This document shows positions 26,995-42,190 of a stretch of 64,000 bases of DNA, in pieces. A model generated the notes under the pieces. That model was not told the origin of the DNA, searched no databases, and saw only the letters and a list, made by a program, of their open reading frames with translations. Positions within the stretch are counted from its first letter, which is position 1; each line of letters begins with the position of its first letter. The stretch is taken from the NCBI GenBank assembly GCA_009823395.1, contig CM020505.1, positions 1,094,629 to 1,158,628 of the forward strand, given 5' to 3'. The position numbers were made by a program, and so were the translations under genes. The DNA is from Thamnaconus septentrionalis (lineage: Eukaryota > Chordata > Actinopteri > Tetraodontiformes > Monacanthidae).

Positions 26995-27093
26995 ATCACC
27001 TACTCCCAGTTGGTGTCAGTGGTGGTGCTGCTGGTGCCGAGGCTCACCTGGAGAGAGGTCTCCGTCACTCTGCTCTCCCGAGTCGGAATCCAT
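12117..27093 (-). CDS. tnfaip8l3: TNF alpha-induced protein 8-like 3 (TIPE3), complete
   Basis: TIPE-family lipid-binding protein; mammalian TIPE3 binds and transfers phosphoinositides and promotes PI3K-AKT signalling at the plasma membrane. Two coding exons: 27048-27093 (ATG at 27091-27093, encoding [15 protein letters not shown], donor GTGAGC) and 12117-12679 (acceptor CTCTCAG, stop TAA at 12117-12119). They join in phase 1 to give 609 bases, 202 residues, the usual TIPE length. The N-terminus MDSDSGEQ is diagnostic of TIPE3 as opposed to TNFAIP8, L1 or L2. The large exon holds the helical TIPE domain: [66 protein letters not shown] and GINKLLDE. The 14.4 kb intron is long for this gene-dense window. 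Confidence in identity is high because the short first exon was found by both sequence and phase. Confidence 0.95.
12790..12817. repeat. (AGAAT)n pentanucleotide run
   Basis: About five copies of AGAAT. Similar pentamers border the retroposon tails at 10591 and near 36241 and 36461, so this may be the eroded tail of the same family. Confidence 0.7.
16924..16952. repeat. (GT)n microsatellite
   Basis: GT array of about 14 units inside tnfaip8l3 intron 1, followed by TTTGTG variants. Confidence 0.9.
20838..21146. mobile_element. Non-autonomous hAT-like element
   Basis: The element is about 309 bp and begins TAGTGTTGTAGTC and ends GGACTCCAACACTG. These ends are inverted copies of one another apart from two positions, and the CAGTG-type terminus is typical of hAT elements. 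The interior is full of GAGACC/GAGACGAGACC words, a common teleost repeat signature. I could not find a clean 8-bp target duplication, so it is probably old. No transposase is encoded. Confidence 0.65.
22071..22096. repeat. (CA)n microsatellite
   Basis: CA array of about 13 units in tnfaip8l3 intron 1. Confidence 0.9.
22936..22963. repeat. (CTG)n trinucleotide repeat
   Basis: About eight CTG units; intronic, so it does not encode a homopolymer here. Confidence 0.9.
23010..23071. repeat. (CA)n microsatellite, 31 units
   Basis: One of the longest perfect dinucleotide arrays in the window, about 62 bp of CA without interruption. Confidence 0.97.
24072..24107. repeat. (GT)n microsatellite
   Basis: About 18 GT units. 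A second, interrupted GT run follows at 24243-24300. Confidence 0.93.
26931..26993. repeat. (GA)n array just inside tnfaip8l3 intron 1
   Basis: About 31 perfect GA units on the plus strand, hence CT on the transcribed minus strand. The array starts only about 55 bp downstream of the exon 1 donor. Confidence 0.97.
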
Positions 27094-27588
27094 CTTCTCC
27101 TGCAGGGCTGCACGAGCTCTCCGATGTCCTCGACTTCTTCTACTTCTACTTTCTTCTTCCTCTTCTTCCTCCTGCCAGGTAAAACTTCTGGGTTTCCCAC
27201 CACTGTAAGCACCGGGGATGTGAGGGTCTCAGATTCCTGGGTCTTGCTCTCCTGCTCTCCACTCCTCCGGCTGGCGGCAGCTACAAGGAGAGGAAGGCTG
27301 CTGCTGGGCTTCACTCTCGCCTCCGTTCTGCTCTCCTCTCTTCTGACTCCCCCACTTTCTCTCCTTCCTTCTAATCTACTTTCCCCGTCTCCGATGCTCC
27401 CTCCCCTCTGCTCACTCTCGGTCCGTCCCTCTGGTGGTTTCTCCCTCCCTTGTCCCTGCTGCCAGTCTGTCCCTCCTCCTCCTCCTCCTCCTCCTCCTCC
27501 TCTCTTTCGGTGCTGTCACACTTAGCCTCTTCACTCTCTCTCTCTCCCCACTCCAACTCTTTCTCTAGCTCTTTCTGTATGCTGTAAG

Positions 27589-27592
<4 letters not shown>
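27094..27592 (-). promoter_or_regulatory. tnfaip8l3: Probable tnfaip8l3 5' UTR / core promoter
   Basis: Immediately upstream of the tnfaip8l3 ATG, the minus strand is strongly GA-rich for some 500 bp (plus strand CTTCTT, CTCC and CCT repeats, with CCT units at 27477-27501). No TATA box is clear. I infer a purine-rich leader/promoter; the start site is unknown. Confidence 0.4.

Positions 27593-27674
<82 letters not shown>
27593..27674. repeat. (CT)n array, 41 units, upstream of tnfaip8l3
   Basis: About 82 bp of pure CT on the plus strand (GA on the gene strand), about 500 bp upstream of the tnfaip8l3 start codon. Its mirror symmetry would allow triplex (H-DNA) formation. Confidence 0.97.
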
Positions 27675-27677
<3 letters not shown>

Positions 27678-28810
27678 CCTCCCTCGCTCGCTCACCCTCT
27701 GCTGGGTGAGAGTGCTCTCTCTGTGTGCAGCAGAGCAATGGGAGCGACTTTTTTTTGTACTCTCGTTCCAACTTGAAATTCATCTCTGGCAGTAAAAATC
27801 CCATGACTCCCTTGTTAAGGTCACTTACCCTGGCAGCTGTCAAATGGAGTGAGGTCAGGTTAATGTTTCACTGTTTACAGCAGCCACTAGAAGCATCGGA
27901 ACACCTCCGAGCTGAGGTAAAGCTGTAGATTCTCTCACAACGTTCTAGATTCCTACGTTTCACCCGAGTTCTCAGAGTTCTTTCAGGCAAGTCCAGCCAC
28001 TAAATGAATTTGGGCAAGTGTGTAAAAAAAATCCATAACACATAAACATGATCGTCAATGAAATTAGGTACAAATCGAGTCAAACAACACACCAACCTTC
28101 CTGCAGAATCGTGTTTTAAAAAGCTGGTGGTAGTGCACCGCTACACCTGTGCATGGAGTTACAACAACTACTGGAGATGAAGCTAATGCATAAGCTAATA
28201 CTTTGGCGAGCTAATGCTGTTTTATTCACACAACTGTAGACTGAACGTTGACTCGGAAGCGGAAAGCAAAGCCCTGAATCATCTGTGTGCTACCTGCTCA
28301 CACTCAAATAACCCTAATTACATGTAAAAAATAATCACAAGTCCAAGGATACAACGTGGATGGATGGCAAGCTGGGTCACAGTTAAAGGTTTCGCTCTCA
28401 AGAGTTGGGCAACGACCATTTGGTCAGATTAGGGCACAGAATCCATGAATTAATGGCTCAGTGAGAGCGAAATAGCTGCTAAAGAGAGGAATGACGCGAC
28501 ACTGACGGACCAGTCATGCATTATTAACATCTGAGAGTGGCTTTCTTTCTTTCTTTCTTTCTTCCTTCCTTGCTTTTGGGGTGTGGGGGGGCTCTACATG
28601 AATTAGTTTGTCATCAAAGTACTGTGAGGCCACAGAGAGCTCAAAGTCAGAGGTGCGGAGGCAGGTGGGCGTGCAGTCGGTGGTCCGACAACAGTTGCAG
28701 GCGATGCTGCCTCCCAGGTGTGGAGCTGACTGGTGCTCAGCATGAGCGCTGGGCACCAGATGGCTTTAGCCTGCTCACTGCCCAAGGCTGACTTATCCAC
28801 CACACTGTGT

Positions 28811-28852
<42 letters not shown>

Positions 28853-30336
28853 CACACTAGTTCTTGTCTTATGCAATAACGCAGCGACAAAAATACATTC
28901 AAGTTATCGCAACAAACTGACATTGTTTGATCACAGTAGTGTGTTTTTGATTTTGTGTGTGTGTGTGTGTGTGTGGTGGGGGCGTGCAGGGTGTGTGTTG
29001 GGCTGTGTGGGGAGGTGTGATACGATCGTGAACAGAGTCAAACGGTGCTGTTGCTTCGAGACGTCGACAAGCACGACACGAAGAGTTGTGTAGTTTCACA
29101 GCAGCCGAACCCAATGAGACGCTCGTTGTCTGAGCTTTGCGTATCCTTTGTGCTGATTCTGCCTCTGATGTCACCACCGCCATCAGCGCCTCCATAAATG
29201 TGTCCTCAGTACTCGGTGGAGCCGCGCAGTTTGTAAGTTGTGTAACTGTCATCTATTGTCAGCTCCGCTTTGCCGCTGTCGGAGGGGACGACGCCGGTGG
29301 ACAGGACCGCCGGTCACGACGTCGACAGGCTACTGTGTAAAAGTGAAAATCCTGCGCACTTGTTCACACGCACCATCACAACCGGTAGCTGTGTTTAAAA
29401 CGTTGAATGTTGTGTACTTGTAAAACCCAGAGTTTATTGTCCTTAGAGGATACCTTTTTATGTATGTGTTTATTCAGTATGTGTTCAGCATTTACCAATC
29501 GCTTTACCTTTCATACACTTGGGAGTTGCTTTTCTATATTCACAAAAAGTCTGCATCTGAGAGAGAGCAGCACTCGAGTTCACTTTGTGGCCGAATGTTT
29601 TATGTTGCTCTGTTTTCAGCTTGTGTCAACAGTCAACCCCCCTGGGGACACGCCCACTGGACTCACATCTTTGATATTCAGATTCTTTATTTTTGGGCAA
29701 ACAAACTTTAAATTTAAAAGGGACACGCTGTCATCATTACAAGCTCGGCCATGCAGGTCGAGTCCTGCACGTACAAACATGTTAATAATTCACTTTCCAG
29801 GAAGCACTTCCGTGCATGGAGAAGAGAAGTCACATGCTGTGACTGGCTGGTGCGGTCAGTCACTGTATGCATCCCCAAAACACAAACGGGCCTTTGATAA
29901 TGAAGAATCTTTAAGGTGAAACGTAAGGATTGCACCAGCGCTGCACTTGATTTACTGCATAACTTTACATTCTTTAGATTCTTTCAGGCGATGTGTGTGA
30001 CTTTGCTATGCCAGTGGTCTCACTCCCATCTCCTTTTCACCTTTCAACAATATGAAAACTCTCTTACTCTCCACACTCTATGCTGTATCTTGAACTAAAG
30101 CCACTTTCCCCACCAGCTCCACCAGCTGTGGCGCCTCAGGCTATACTAGAAGACCATATAGAGAAGATACAGCAGGAACAAATGTAGGTGGGAGGCTTGT
30201 GGTTCATATCTTGCCAAAGAGTTGGTAAAACTCCCAGAGATAAAACTCACGGATGAATAAGAACGAAGGGATTTAAAAATAAACTGTGATTCTCGGCCCA
30301 ACTTGTCAGTGCTGAGTTTGAGCTCCGCTGGAAGGT

Positions 30337-30371
<35 letters not shown>

Positions 30372-30450
30372 AGTGTGTGTGTAACTTTATTTTCTGCATG
30401 AGTTCGTACAATAGTGCAACAACATGCACTTGAGGATGTAAACTAATTTG

Positions 30451-30755
30451 CAGGGATGCACCGATACCACTTTTAACAGAACGAGTAGAGTTTGAGTACT
30501 TGCTTTTCGGTACTCACCGATACTGATTACTTTATAAAGCTATTACACATAATTGAATTACTTTCAATTTTTTTCCACTGACGTTGTGTTATTTGAACAA
30601 CATTCTAGAAGGTGACTGTCACAAATTTTACTGCAGTATAAACACAGATTTAACAAAATGATACCGGCACATATTTTCCGAGTACAAGAAGAGTGCCCAA
30701 CCAAGGTATCGGTACCGATACCCAGTACTGGAATCAGTATCGGTGCACCCCCACT
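30451..30755. mobile_element. Non-autonomous hAT-like element with target duplication
   Basis: Termini are CAGGGATGCACCGATAC and GTATCGGTGCACCCCC-ACT, inverted repeats of each other with few mismatches. The flanking octamers CTAATTTG (30443-30450) and CTAATTAG (30756-30763) match at seven of eight bases, the 8-bp target duplication expected for hAT. It is about 305 bp, AT-rich inside, and has no coding capacity. Confidence 0.75.
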
Positions 30756-31902
30756 CTAATTAGTGGCTCGACTGCACGAGTCATGTGGTTCTGTTTCTTT
30801 CTATGCCGTGGACCAGATGAACTGTATAATTTTGTGCATGTATCTATTAGTGAAAGTCCACCTGTGAACACAGTGTATGTGGTAATAAGGAGAACGATGC
30901 TAGCAGCCTTTTCTAATTTGTGAAAATGAGAAAGAAATGATGTGTTTTCACATGAAAAGTTCCCCTGTAATCCTGAGCCTCCGACTGGCAACCAGCCTCC
31001 AGTCTGGCCCTCTGTGGACATACCATCCCCGTGAAGGAGACTCTCTCCATTCAAGGCGGGCGAACCTGCTTATTTTTTCTCCTACAAAAATATTGTTTGC
31101 CTGTAATGGCAAAAGCAGGTGATGGTGCGCAGTTACAGGAAGCAGTCCTGGAACAGCTGTAGGAGGTGGCAATCGTGCTGAAAACGTACTGCTGACAATG
31201 TGGAGAGATTTCTGGCAGATGTTTCCATGGCAACCAGGGCTCTCCTTTAATGAAGCATTAATCCGTCGGGGAGGCTGAAACACAGACGCAGCGTGGCCGG
31301 TGGCATTTCAGAATTTTAGCACAATAAAAATGCGCGTGTACGTGCGTGTTCGTGTGTGGTCGTCAGCATGAAATCAATCGTAATGACAATCCGGGCACCA
31401 GGGCATGACAGTCTAAACTTTTGGCTGGGAGGCTCTTGTGTCTGAGTTATTTTAAAAGCCGTCTGGCATCCTGCCGCTATAAATCTGTCACGCGGTTCCA
31501 GAGTGGATGGGACGAGCTGGAAAATTTACATAATGTGGCCAGCCGAAACTCACAGAGGCAGAATCATGGACTTGACTTCAGAGTGAAGAATAAGAGAGAA
31601 AAAATTTAATCGAGCGTTTGACGATGAGCCTCGCGTCTTGAAGGGGCGAGCTTACTGTACTGCCTGGTAGTGAGCCAGGTGGAATGCAGCTGACTGTTCC
31701 CCACCAGCTTGGCCTTGGCTCAAAGTTGCCGCTGATCTTTTCAGCAGATGTCCGACATGCAGCAGCTTGGAGTCGGAGAAAGCAAAACGCTCTCATGCGA
31801 AGTCTCTCTTTGGCAGCTTGCAACATTTCCTGAGCTGCACGGCTAAAACTGGCAGGATTTATTTGGGTCTATTTCTGCCCACATGACTCCCGCGGTGATA
31901 GT

Positions 31903-31924
31903 TGACTGACTGACTGACTGACTG
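31903..31924. repeat. (TGAC)n tetranucleotide run
   Basis: Five to six copies of TGAC in intergenic DNA. Confidence 0.85.
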
Positions 31925-33543
31925 TGTGACTCACAGTCACTGTTGTGGTTTTTTTTTTTTTTTTTTGCTCATCAGTGTAGCAATGGCTCCATTATATTGT
32001 GCTATTAAATAGATCTGGAACAATGTAATCCAGGGACGGGCACTTTTTGACTGTTGGTCACAATGGGTTCTAAGAGTTAACAGAGGGCAGCGGAGCAGGA
32101 GCAGATGGATGGACTGTTTTGGTGACGCACCTCATAGAAGAAAAATATATATCATGGGATATGTAGAAAACATGTTGCTTTAATGTCAATTGAAAATGAA
32201 CAAAAGCAAAGTTACAACAAAACCAGTGTCTTTAAAGCCTCACAGTGTTCAGCTCTTTACTGAAATGACTCTTAAAACGCTGAAGAAATGGATGAAATAC
32301 AGCTCGGCGGGCCGGATTTAGAAGCTTATTGGGCCGCACATGGCCTACGGGCCCACGCCTGATCTGAACCAATAAGCACCAGTCTGGGTTCCTCTGGCTG
32401 AGAGGGAATGTGCCAGGTGTGTCACAGTGCATAGAGCAGATACGGTGTGTTGTGTGGAAATTGGCAGTATGTTTATTCTGCGACAAGCTTGAGTAGGAAT
32501 TTTTAGCGTTTCATCTCTTATAACTATGAAAGAGATGAACCGCTAAATGTAATTTGTATGATTTGTTCACATAAAGCCAAAGCTCCTCAGTGAGACTGGA
32601 GCTGGTAGATGATTAGGTGAGCTCCTCTTACAAGCTTTGTCACCACTAGCACTCAAGGCTTTTACAAAATGACATGCCTTTGTGTATTTTCTTGAGTTGA
32701 TTAAGAGTCCCTTGAGAGGTTTTATGTCCCTGCCCCTGATGTGGTCATCCTTAGTTGTGGTAAAAAAAAACAAAAAAAGGTCTTTGCTATAATCAGGTTG
32801 AAACTACTCCCAAGCGAGGAAAATCAGGCCACTAAAGTGTCTTAACTGTGACCAGATTAAACCTCCTCCGCTCAGCAACTCTCTAGTTACCAAAGAGAAC
32901 GTTTAGCAGGGAACCCAGTGACCTCATCAGATTGCGTTTAGGGGTCTGAGATGATGAGCATTCCACTGCTAAAAGCCAAGCGTTAGACTGGCTTGAACCA
33001 GCTGACATCCGTGCAGCCAGCGGAGGGCAGCACTGTTCTCTAAGACTGCAAGGCGGAGAATGAAGTCAGAGTGAAAGAAGGAATAAGACGATATAGAGTT
33101 GCATAGTGGGAAAGATGAGGCAGACTGCTATTGTGAACAGTTATGGGTGGACCCTGCTCTTCTGTTCACATGAGGCAGTGGCTGAACTGTCCCTTTGAAG
33201 CAAGCGCTGCTCGTCTCCATGAAACAGACAGATGCTGATGATGATTGGAAATGACAGTAGAGGGCTCCTATGAGAGGAAGTGATAATGAAGCCACGGCTT
33301 CACCCTGAAGCTACTGCACACTGCGGCCAAGTGCTAACAAACATGGACAACGTCCGCCCAGTGAAAACGTACAATGTGCAACTCACAAAGCTGTTGTGAT
33401 AAAATATGAACTCTGTCGAGTCACAGCAAGATTTAGTTTTGCTAGTGACCTGCAACGCTGCCTGGTTCTGAAGTCACACAAAGTGTTGCCACAAAGACTG
33501 ATGATGATGTTGCAAATGAATGTGGCTGTAGCTTCATATCCTC

Positions 33544-33546
<3 letters not shown>

Positions 33547-33592
<46 letters not shown>
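33547..33592. repeat. (GT)n microsatellite, about 22 units
   Basis: Long GT array about 1 kb downstream of the cyp19a1a stop codon, followed by CT-rich runs to 33693. Confidence 0.95.
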
Positions 33593-33594
<2 letters not shown>

Positions 33595-34592
33595 TCCTCC
33601 CTAATCATCACAAACAGCTCCCAGTTGCCCAAAAGTGAGAATACGACTCATCTCTCTCTCTCTCTCTCTGTCTCTCTCTGTCTCTCTCTCTCTTACAGTA
33701 TTTTACACTGTGAGACCGTCACTGTTTCTTCACAATTATGCCAAGTGGGTTTCTTGTCATGTGGTGCAAAAGCCTTGAGGCAATCTTGAGGCTCTGCAAA
33801 GATCAAAAAATCTGCTTATCAAACGTGAAATGTTTGCACAGCAACAAAACTAATAGTCATAACAAACACTGCTTGCTGTATCTGGCAAAGACAAAATCCG
33901 TTGTGTTACAATGCAACGCCCTCTTCTGGGGATGACTTGTCAGTATAAAGTGAGAGCAGTCACGATAGTGTGCTTTTCCTTTCTAACTTGCAGAGATTGT
34001 TTCTACCACTGGTGGAAGTTTGGGTTTGATTTTGCTTGAGTACAATTATTGCTATTCTTTATCCCCCAACGTAAAAAAAACGACTTACTTTGCACATGCA
34101 GTGGCGCTAAAATGCATTCAAAATGAAAAAAAAGAGAATTGTTTTTTTTTAGAATGAACGAGGAATGCAAACAGAACTTATTAAAAGAAAATGTGCGTTG
34201 GTATTATTTTTCAATTTTGTATTTACTGTATTGTGCTGTAAAATATTTTGTTTATTTTAGAATGTGCCTTTATTTTGTTTCCGATTATGTTCATGTTGTA
34301 GCCCCTTTCAGCTCTGTGGTCAATTGACTCTTTTAATTTGCCGCGCAAATAAATTGGAGTTGAGTTGAATGGTGCCAACAAAGAAACAAATATTCAGAAT
34401 ATTCTCGTGCGGTAAAATTAAAAAGGAAACAAGACAAACAAGCATATTGGCAGAATAAATTATGTTTACTTCAGCTTATATGTTCATCTCAAACAATCCA
34501 CCATAGTTAAGGCAGAAGTACAAGTTGGATACACACAATATATAAAAGTTAGCTTTGTACAACCACGAGGGAGTATGAACCGCAGATAGAAT

Positions 34593-38837
<4,245 letters not shown>

Positions 38838-39040
38838 GAGGTTGCTGAGCTAGAAACCAGCAGCGCTCTGCGTCAGGGGGGAAAGCTGCTCTGTAGGTCA
38901 GGGCTCTCTTTTTATACGTTGTCTGAGCTGGGTAAGAGCCAGGTCAGGGTAATTCAAAAGCCCAAACAGCTTGGCAAAATGGTAAACAATACACTTGTAA
39001 CCTTGAGGGTTGAATATGTGTCTGTGTCCTTGAGTGTACA
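38838..39040 (-). promoter_or_regulatory. cyp19a1a: cyp19a1a proximal promoter
   Basis: On the gene strand a TATAAAAAG box lies at 38908-38916, about 72 bp upstream of the ATG, implying a leader of roughly 45 nt. AGGTCA nuclear-receptor half-sites sit on the plus strand at 38895-38900 and 38941-38946 (the latter as CCAGGTCA). TCAAGG-type NR5A-like motifs are read on the minus strand near 38998-39006 and 39026-39034. GTAAACA at 38982-38988 is a forkhead core overlapping AACAAT, a SOX-like core. In teleosts NR5A factors and Foxl2 activate this gene; the motif matches are by eye. Confidence 0.6.
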
Positions 39041-41162
39041 AGAAAGTGTGTGTCAAGAGAGCTCAGGCGGTGCATGAAATCATGGAATCCAGAGGTGGAG
39101 GGAGCGGAGCAGGAAATGTTTGACAGTTTGGTGACGAGAAACAAAATCTTCTTTGAACATCAAAAGCAGCCGATGATAAACTGCTTCAACTGTACGTCCT
39201 TGCTGGCTGGAATCTGTTGTTTGCCCAAAACATCCAACACAGTTTCAACACAGAACTGTTTCCATGCATCCATCTGCTGCAAAATGAGAATCACACTCAA
39301 TGTTCGTGGCCAGATGTGACATCACAAAGGGAATGGTTATCAGAGCTTCGGATTTTACACATTTCTCCTTCTCAGAAAAGATGGGTAGCAAAATAAGTGA
39401 AGTACAGACACAGTTTACTGTCAGAACATCACTGCGAAGGTGGCTTGTGCAGAGTGGAACCTCAAAGGGTTGAATGAGTGTCTTAAACTGCTCACAAATC
39501 TATAATGGACAGAAATTTAAAAAAGAAACAGAATTCTGCCATTCAAAGTGCTACAACATTTTCAGTGATTTTATAATATGAATGCAAAGAGAACAGTTGC
39601 TCTATTTGTTGTTCCTTGTTGTTGTTATTGTTGTTGTTGTTGTTGTGAAACCCTGAAAACTCAGGAAATGAATAAATGGCCTGAAAAGTCACTGAGGAGA
39701 GAGCAGTTCTTTCTAAAAAGAAGCAGCAGCATTGATATGAGCAATACATTAAAAATAAATATCAAAATCAATAAAGTGAAAAGTTTTGCCTTCTCTTGAG
39801 TGTCGTTCAAGACTGCACTGATCTTCAGATACCAGTAGATTTCCACTTTGGAATTTGCAACAAAGCCGGCGCTGTTTGTCTTTATCTCTGCAGACTTTAT
39901 CTTTGCCGGCTTTATTTTCCTATTCTGTATGAGCCACTTTGTGAATTCACTCACCGCCCACATTCAAGTCCAAGTATGCGAACCACTGAAACGGCCGACT
40001 GTGCGCTCGGGCTCCACCGTGATACTGCTTGTCCTGTGCGATGGCTTGGACTGAGATTCTTCTGCTAGACTAGACACAGAGCGCCGGGCCAGGCCTCGAT
40101 TCTCTGCAGGGAGGAAGGAAGAAGTTCATGTAACCTTGTTTCTGGGCTTTAAACACATCTTGGCCTTCAGGACATTCAGTGTAGAGTTAAAACCAAGAGA
40201 GACTTTAAGCAATAGTGACTATTACAGACTATGTTTATATACTGGTTTGAACTCTTTGGTTGGAGTGCTGCATAAATCGTGTAATCATTGTTTTAACGTG
40301 CACTGTTGCCTTTAATGTTGGAATATAATAATTTTAACATTATTTCACTCATTTCACCAGGATACTCGGGGCACTTATAATAATCACAATCACATAATAG
40401 TGATGACTGAAGCATTTAAATGGAAATAAATAGAGAATTGTGTCTAAAAAAATGCTATTCCTTTATAGGCAACAGTGTATAATCTACTGAAAGAGCAGAA
40501 CCCATAAATAAGATCTAATAATCAAATGTATTATTATTATTATAATTATTATTATTATTATTATTTGAATCCTACTACATTCAAAATGTGTGCTAATTTG
40601 AAATCTGTAATTATGTATTTATTCAGTATATCAATTATATGTATGTAAATATATGTGTATATGATGTATAATGTCTTGATTTCATCATTTACAATATTCT
40701 AAAAGTATAGAGGACTTCGACTGAAATGATAAATTAACCAGGAGAAACATTGCAGATATAGTTCTAAACTTTTCTTTTTGATCATGTGCCATCCATCTGG
40801 CTGTCCTTGGCGCTGATTACTGAGATGCTGCAGTCTCCTCAGCTCAATGCACGAGGAGAAACGGAGACTAACAGCTGCACTTCAGGAGGAGGATGCGAGA
40901 CCAGAGGGGGTCACTGGAGACCAGTGGGGGGCGGTGGTCCGGTGGCGGGGGATTTTTGGGTCATGATGACATGTCATGTTAGTGGATCCGGAGCGCAGTG
41001 AGTGCTCTTAAGAGTGCACGTGCCGGAGGAATTGAAGCTGTTTAGTGAGGGACTGCCAGCGACCTACAGCCTCGGGCAGGAGCAGCGCTGGACCTGCGTC
41101 TGACAGGAACCCTGTGTGAATGTGTGAACAACAGTCCTGTAGGCCAGAACACGTCTGCAGGA

Positions 41163-41165
<3 letters not shown>

Positions 41166-41239
<74 letters not shown>
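41166..41239. repeat. (GA)n array, about 37 units
   Basis: Perfect GA array about 1 kb upstream of the gldn start codon. Confidence 0.97.
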
Positions 41240-41244
<5 letters not shown>

Positions 41245-41851
41245 TCTTCTCAGGAAGCATCAGGGAAGCTAACCAAACCAAGTGCTGTGTGCTATGATTG
41301 TGAATAAAGTCATGACCGGGGGAATAAATGAGTCACTTACTATATGATGTCGTGACAAACTCTGTTATACTGAAGAATGGCTCCCTATTTTGCTTTGCTT
41401 TGCGGACCAAATCGAAGCGATGGTGGCTGCAGCAATAGATGGAAGCTGTGAGGATGTGACAGGGACGACTGCTGCAGAGAGAGAGGGGGTCAGAGGGAGG
41501 CTAAAAGAAGTTAGGTAAGCGAGGGCATGAAGCGGAGGAGACTCCAGCGATGCTCATCCCTTCGCATAGCGTTGCTTTTCTTCCACTTCAACTCTGCTTT
41601 TGTTCTTTAACTTCAAGTACGTAAATGCTGCTGCGCTGCAAGTTGTTATCTCAGTGTTGTCATGCATACATCATACATATGTGCATGTGTGTGTGTGTGT
41701 GTGTGTGTGCCAGTCTGCCCACGGCAGTGCACTAGAATGGGTCATGCTGAATATAAATCAGGTGACTGAACAGGCAGGGGGTTTATTCCCAGACAAGCCC
41801 AGAAGATTGTGTAATGCCCACTCCTACATTACTGCTTTGCTTGTGCGCGCG

Positions 41852-41871
41852 CACACACACACACAGACACA

Positions 41872-41939
<68 letters not shown>
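41852..41939. repeat. (CA)n microsatellite, longest in the window
   Basis: About 88 bp of CA with two CAGA interruptions near its left end, ending about 250 bp upstream of the gldn start codon; it may lie in the promoter or 5' UTR. Confidence 0.97.
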
Positions 41940-41940
<1 letters not shown>

Positions 41941-42190
41941 CCCCTTCTCCACTTGGTGAACAACACAACAAGCCGTGTATTTGCCAGTCTGCCCGGACCA
42001 CTCGGATGGAGCGCAGACATTGCACTTGACTGGACTCCTTCCGAAGCGGCACAACAAAGCAGACAACACCTCAGACTTGGGCCAATGAGTTCCTTCCTGT
42101 CGGGTTGATTTGTCTTGGATTTTTTGGCAGCAGAGTGGAGACATTCAATATTTCTTTTGTCACCGTGCTGGGTGTCGCGTCGCTCTGTGA

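Larger units (their letters stand above)
12680..27047 (-). other. tnfaip8l3: tnfaip8l3 intron 1 (14.4 kb)
   Basis: A large first intron with GT donor next to 27048 and AG acceptor next to 12679. It contains many simple repeats (AGAAT at 12790-12817, GT at 16924-16952, CA at 22071-22096, CTG at 22936-22963, CA at 23010-23071, CTC near 23718-23758, GT at 24072-24107, GA at 26931-26993) and one hAT-like miniature element at 20838-21146. No further exons or embedded genes are convincing. Reading frames of 60-170 codons here are mostly microsatellite or GC-rich shadows. Confidence 0.7.
27675..34592. other. Intergenic region between tnfaip8l3 and cyp19a1a
   Basis: No exon of a known gene is recognised. 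Contents: CTTT repeats at 28540-28570, GT arrays at 28814-28848, 28955-28974 and 30338-30380, a hAT miniature element at 30451-30755, TGAC repeats at 31903-31924, a GT array at 33547-33592 and CT-rich tracts at 33650-33693. A CpG-richer block at about 29030-29340 has an open frame on the minus strand with no homology I know. The cyp19a1a 3' UTR must occupy its right end; a minus-strand AATAAA is read at 34251-34256. Confidence 0.6.
39041..42190. other. Intergenic region between cyp19a1a and gldn (head to head)
   Basis: The two genes diverge from here. Visible contents are TTG repeats at 39618-39645, ATT repeats at 40530-40566, a GGA/GGGG-rich block at 40880-40960, a GA array at 41166-41239, a short GT run at 41688-41710 and a CA array at 41852-41939. 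The right end should hold the gldn promoter, but no TATA box or start site is evident. I see no coding exon. Confidence 0.6.

Noticed and set aside
26687..27525. Long reading frames of 110-173 codons on the plus strand around tnfaip8l3 exon 1
   Set aside because: They run through the GA array and CCT/CTT-rich sequence, giving Arg-Glu and Ser/Leu/Pro strings. The real coding segment is the 46-bp exon on the other strand.
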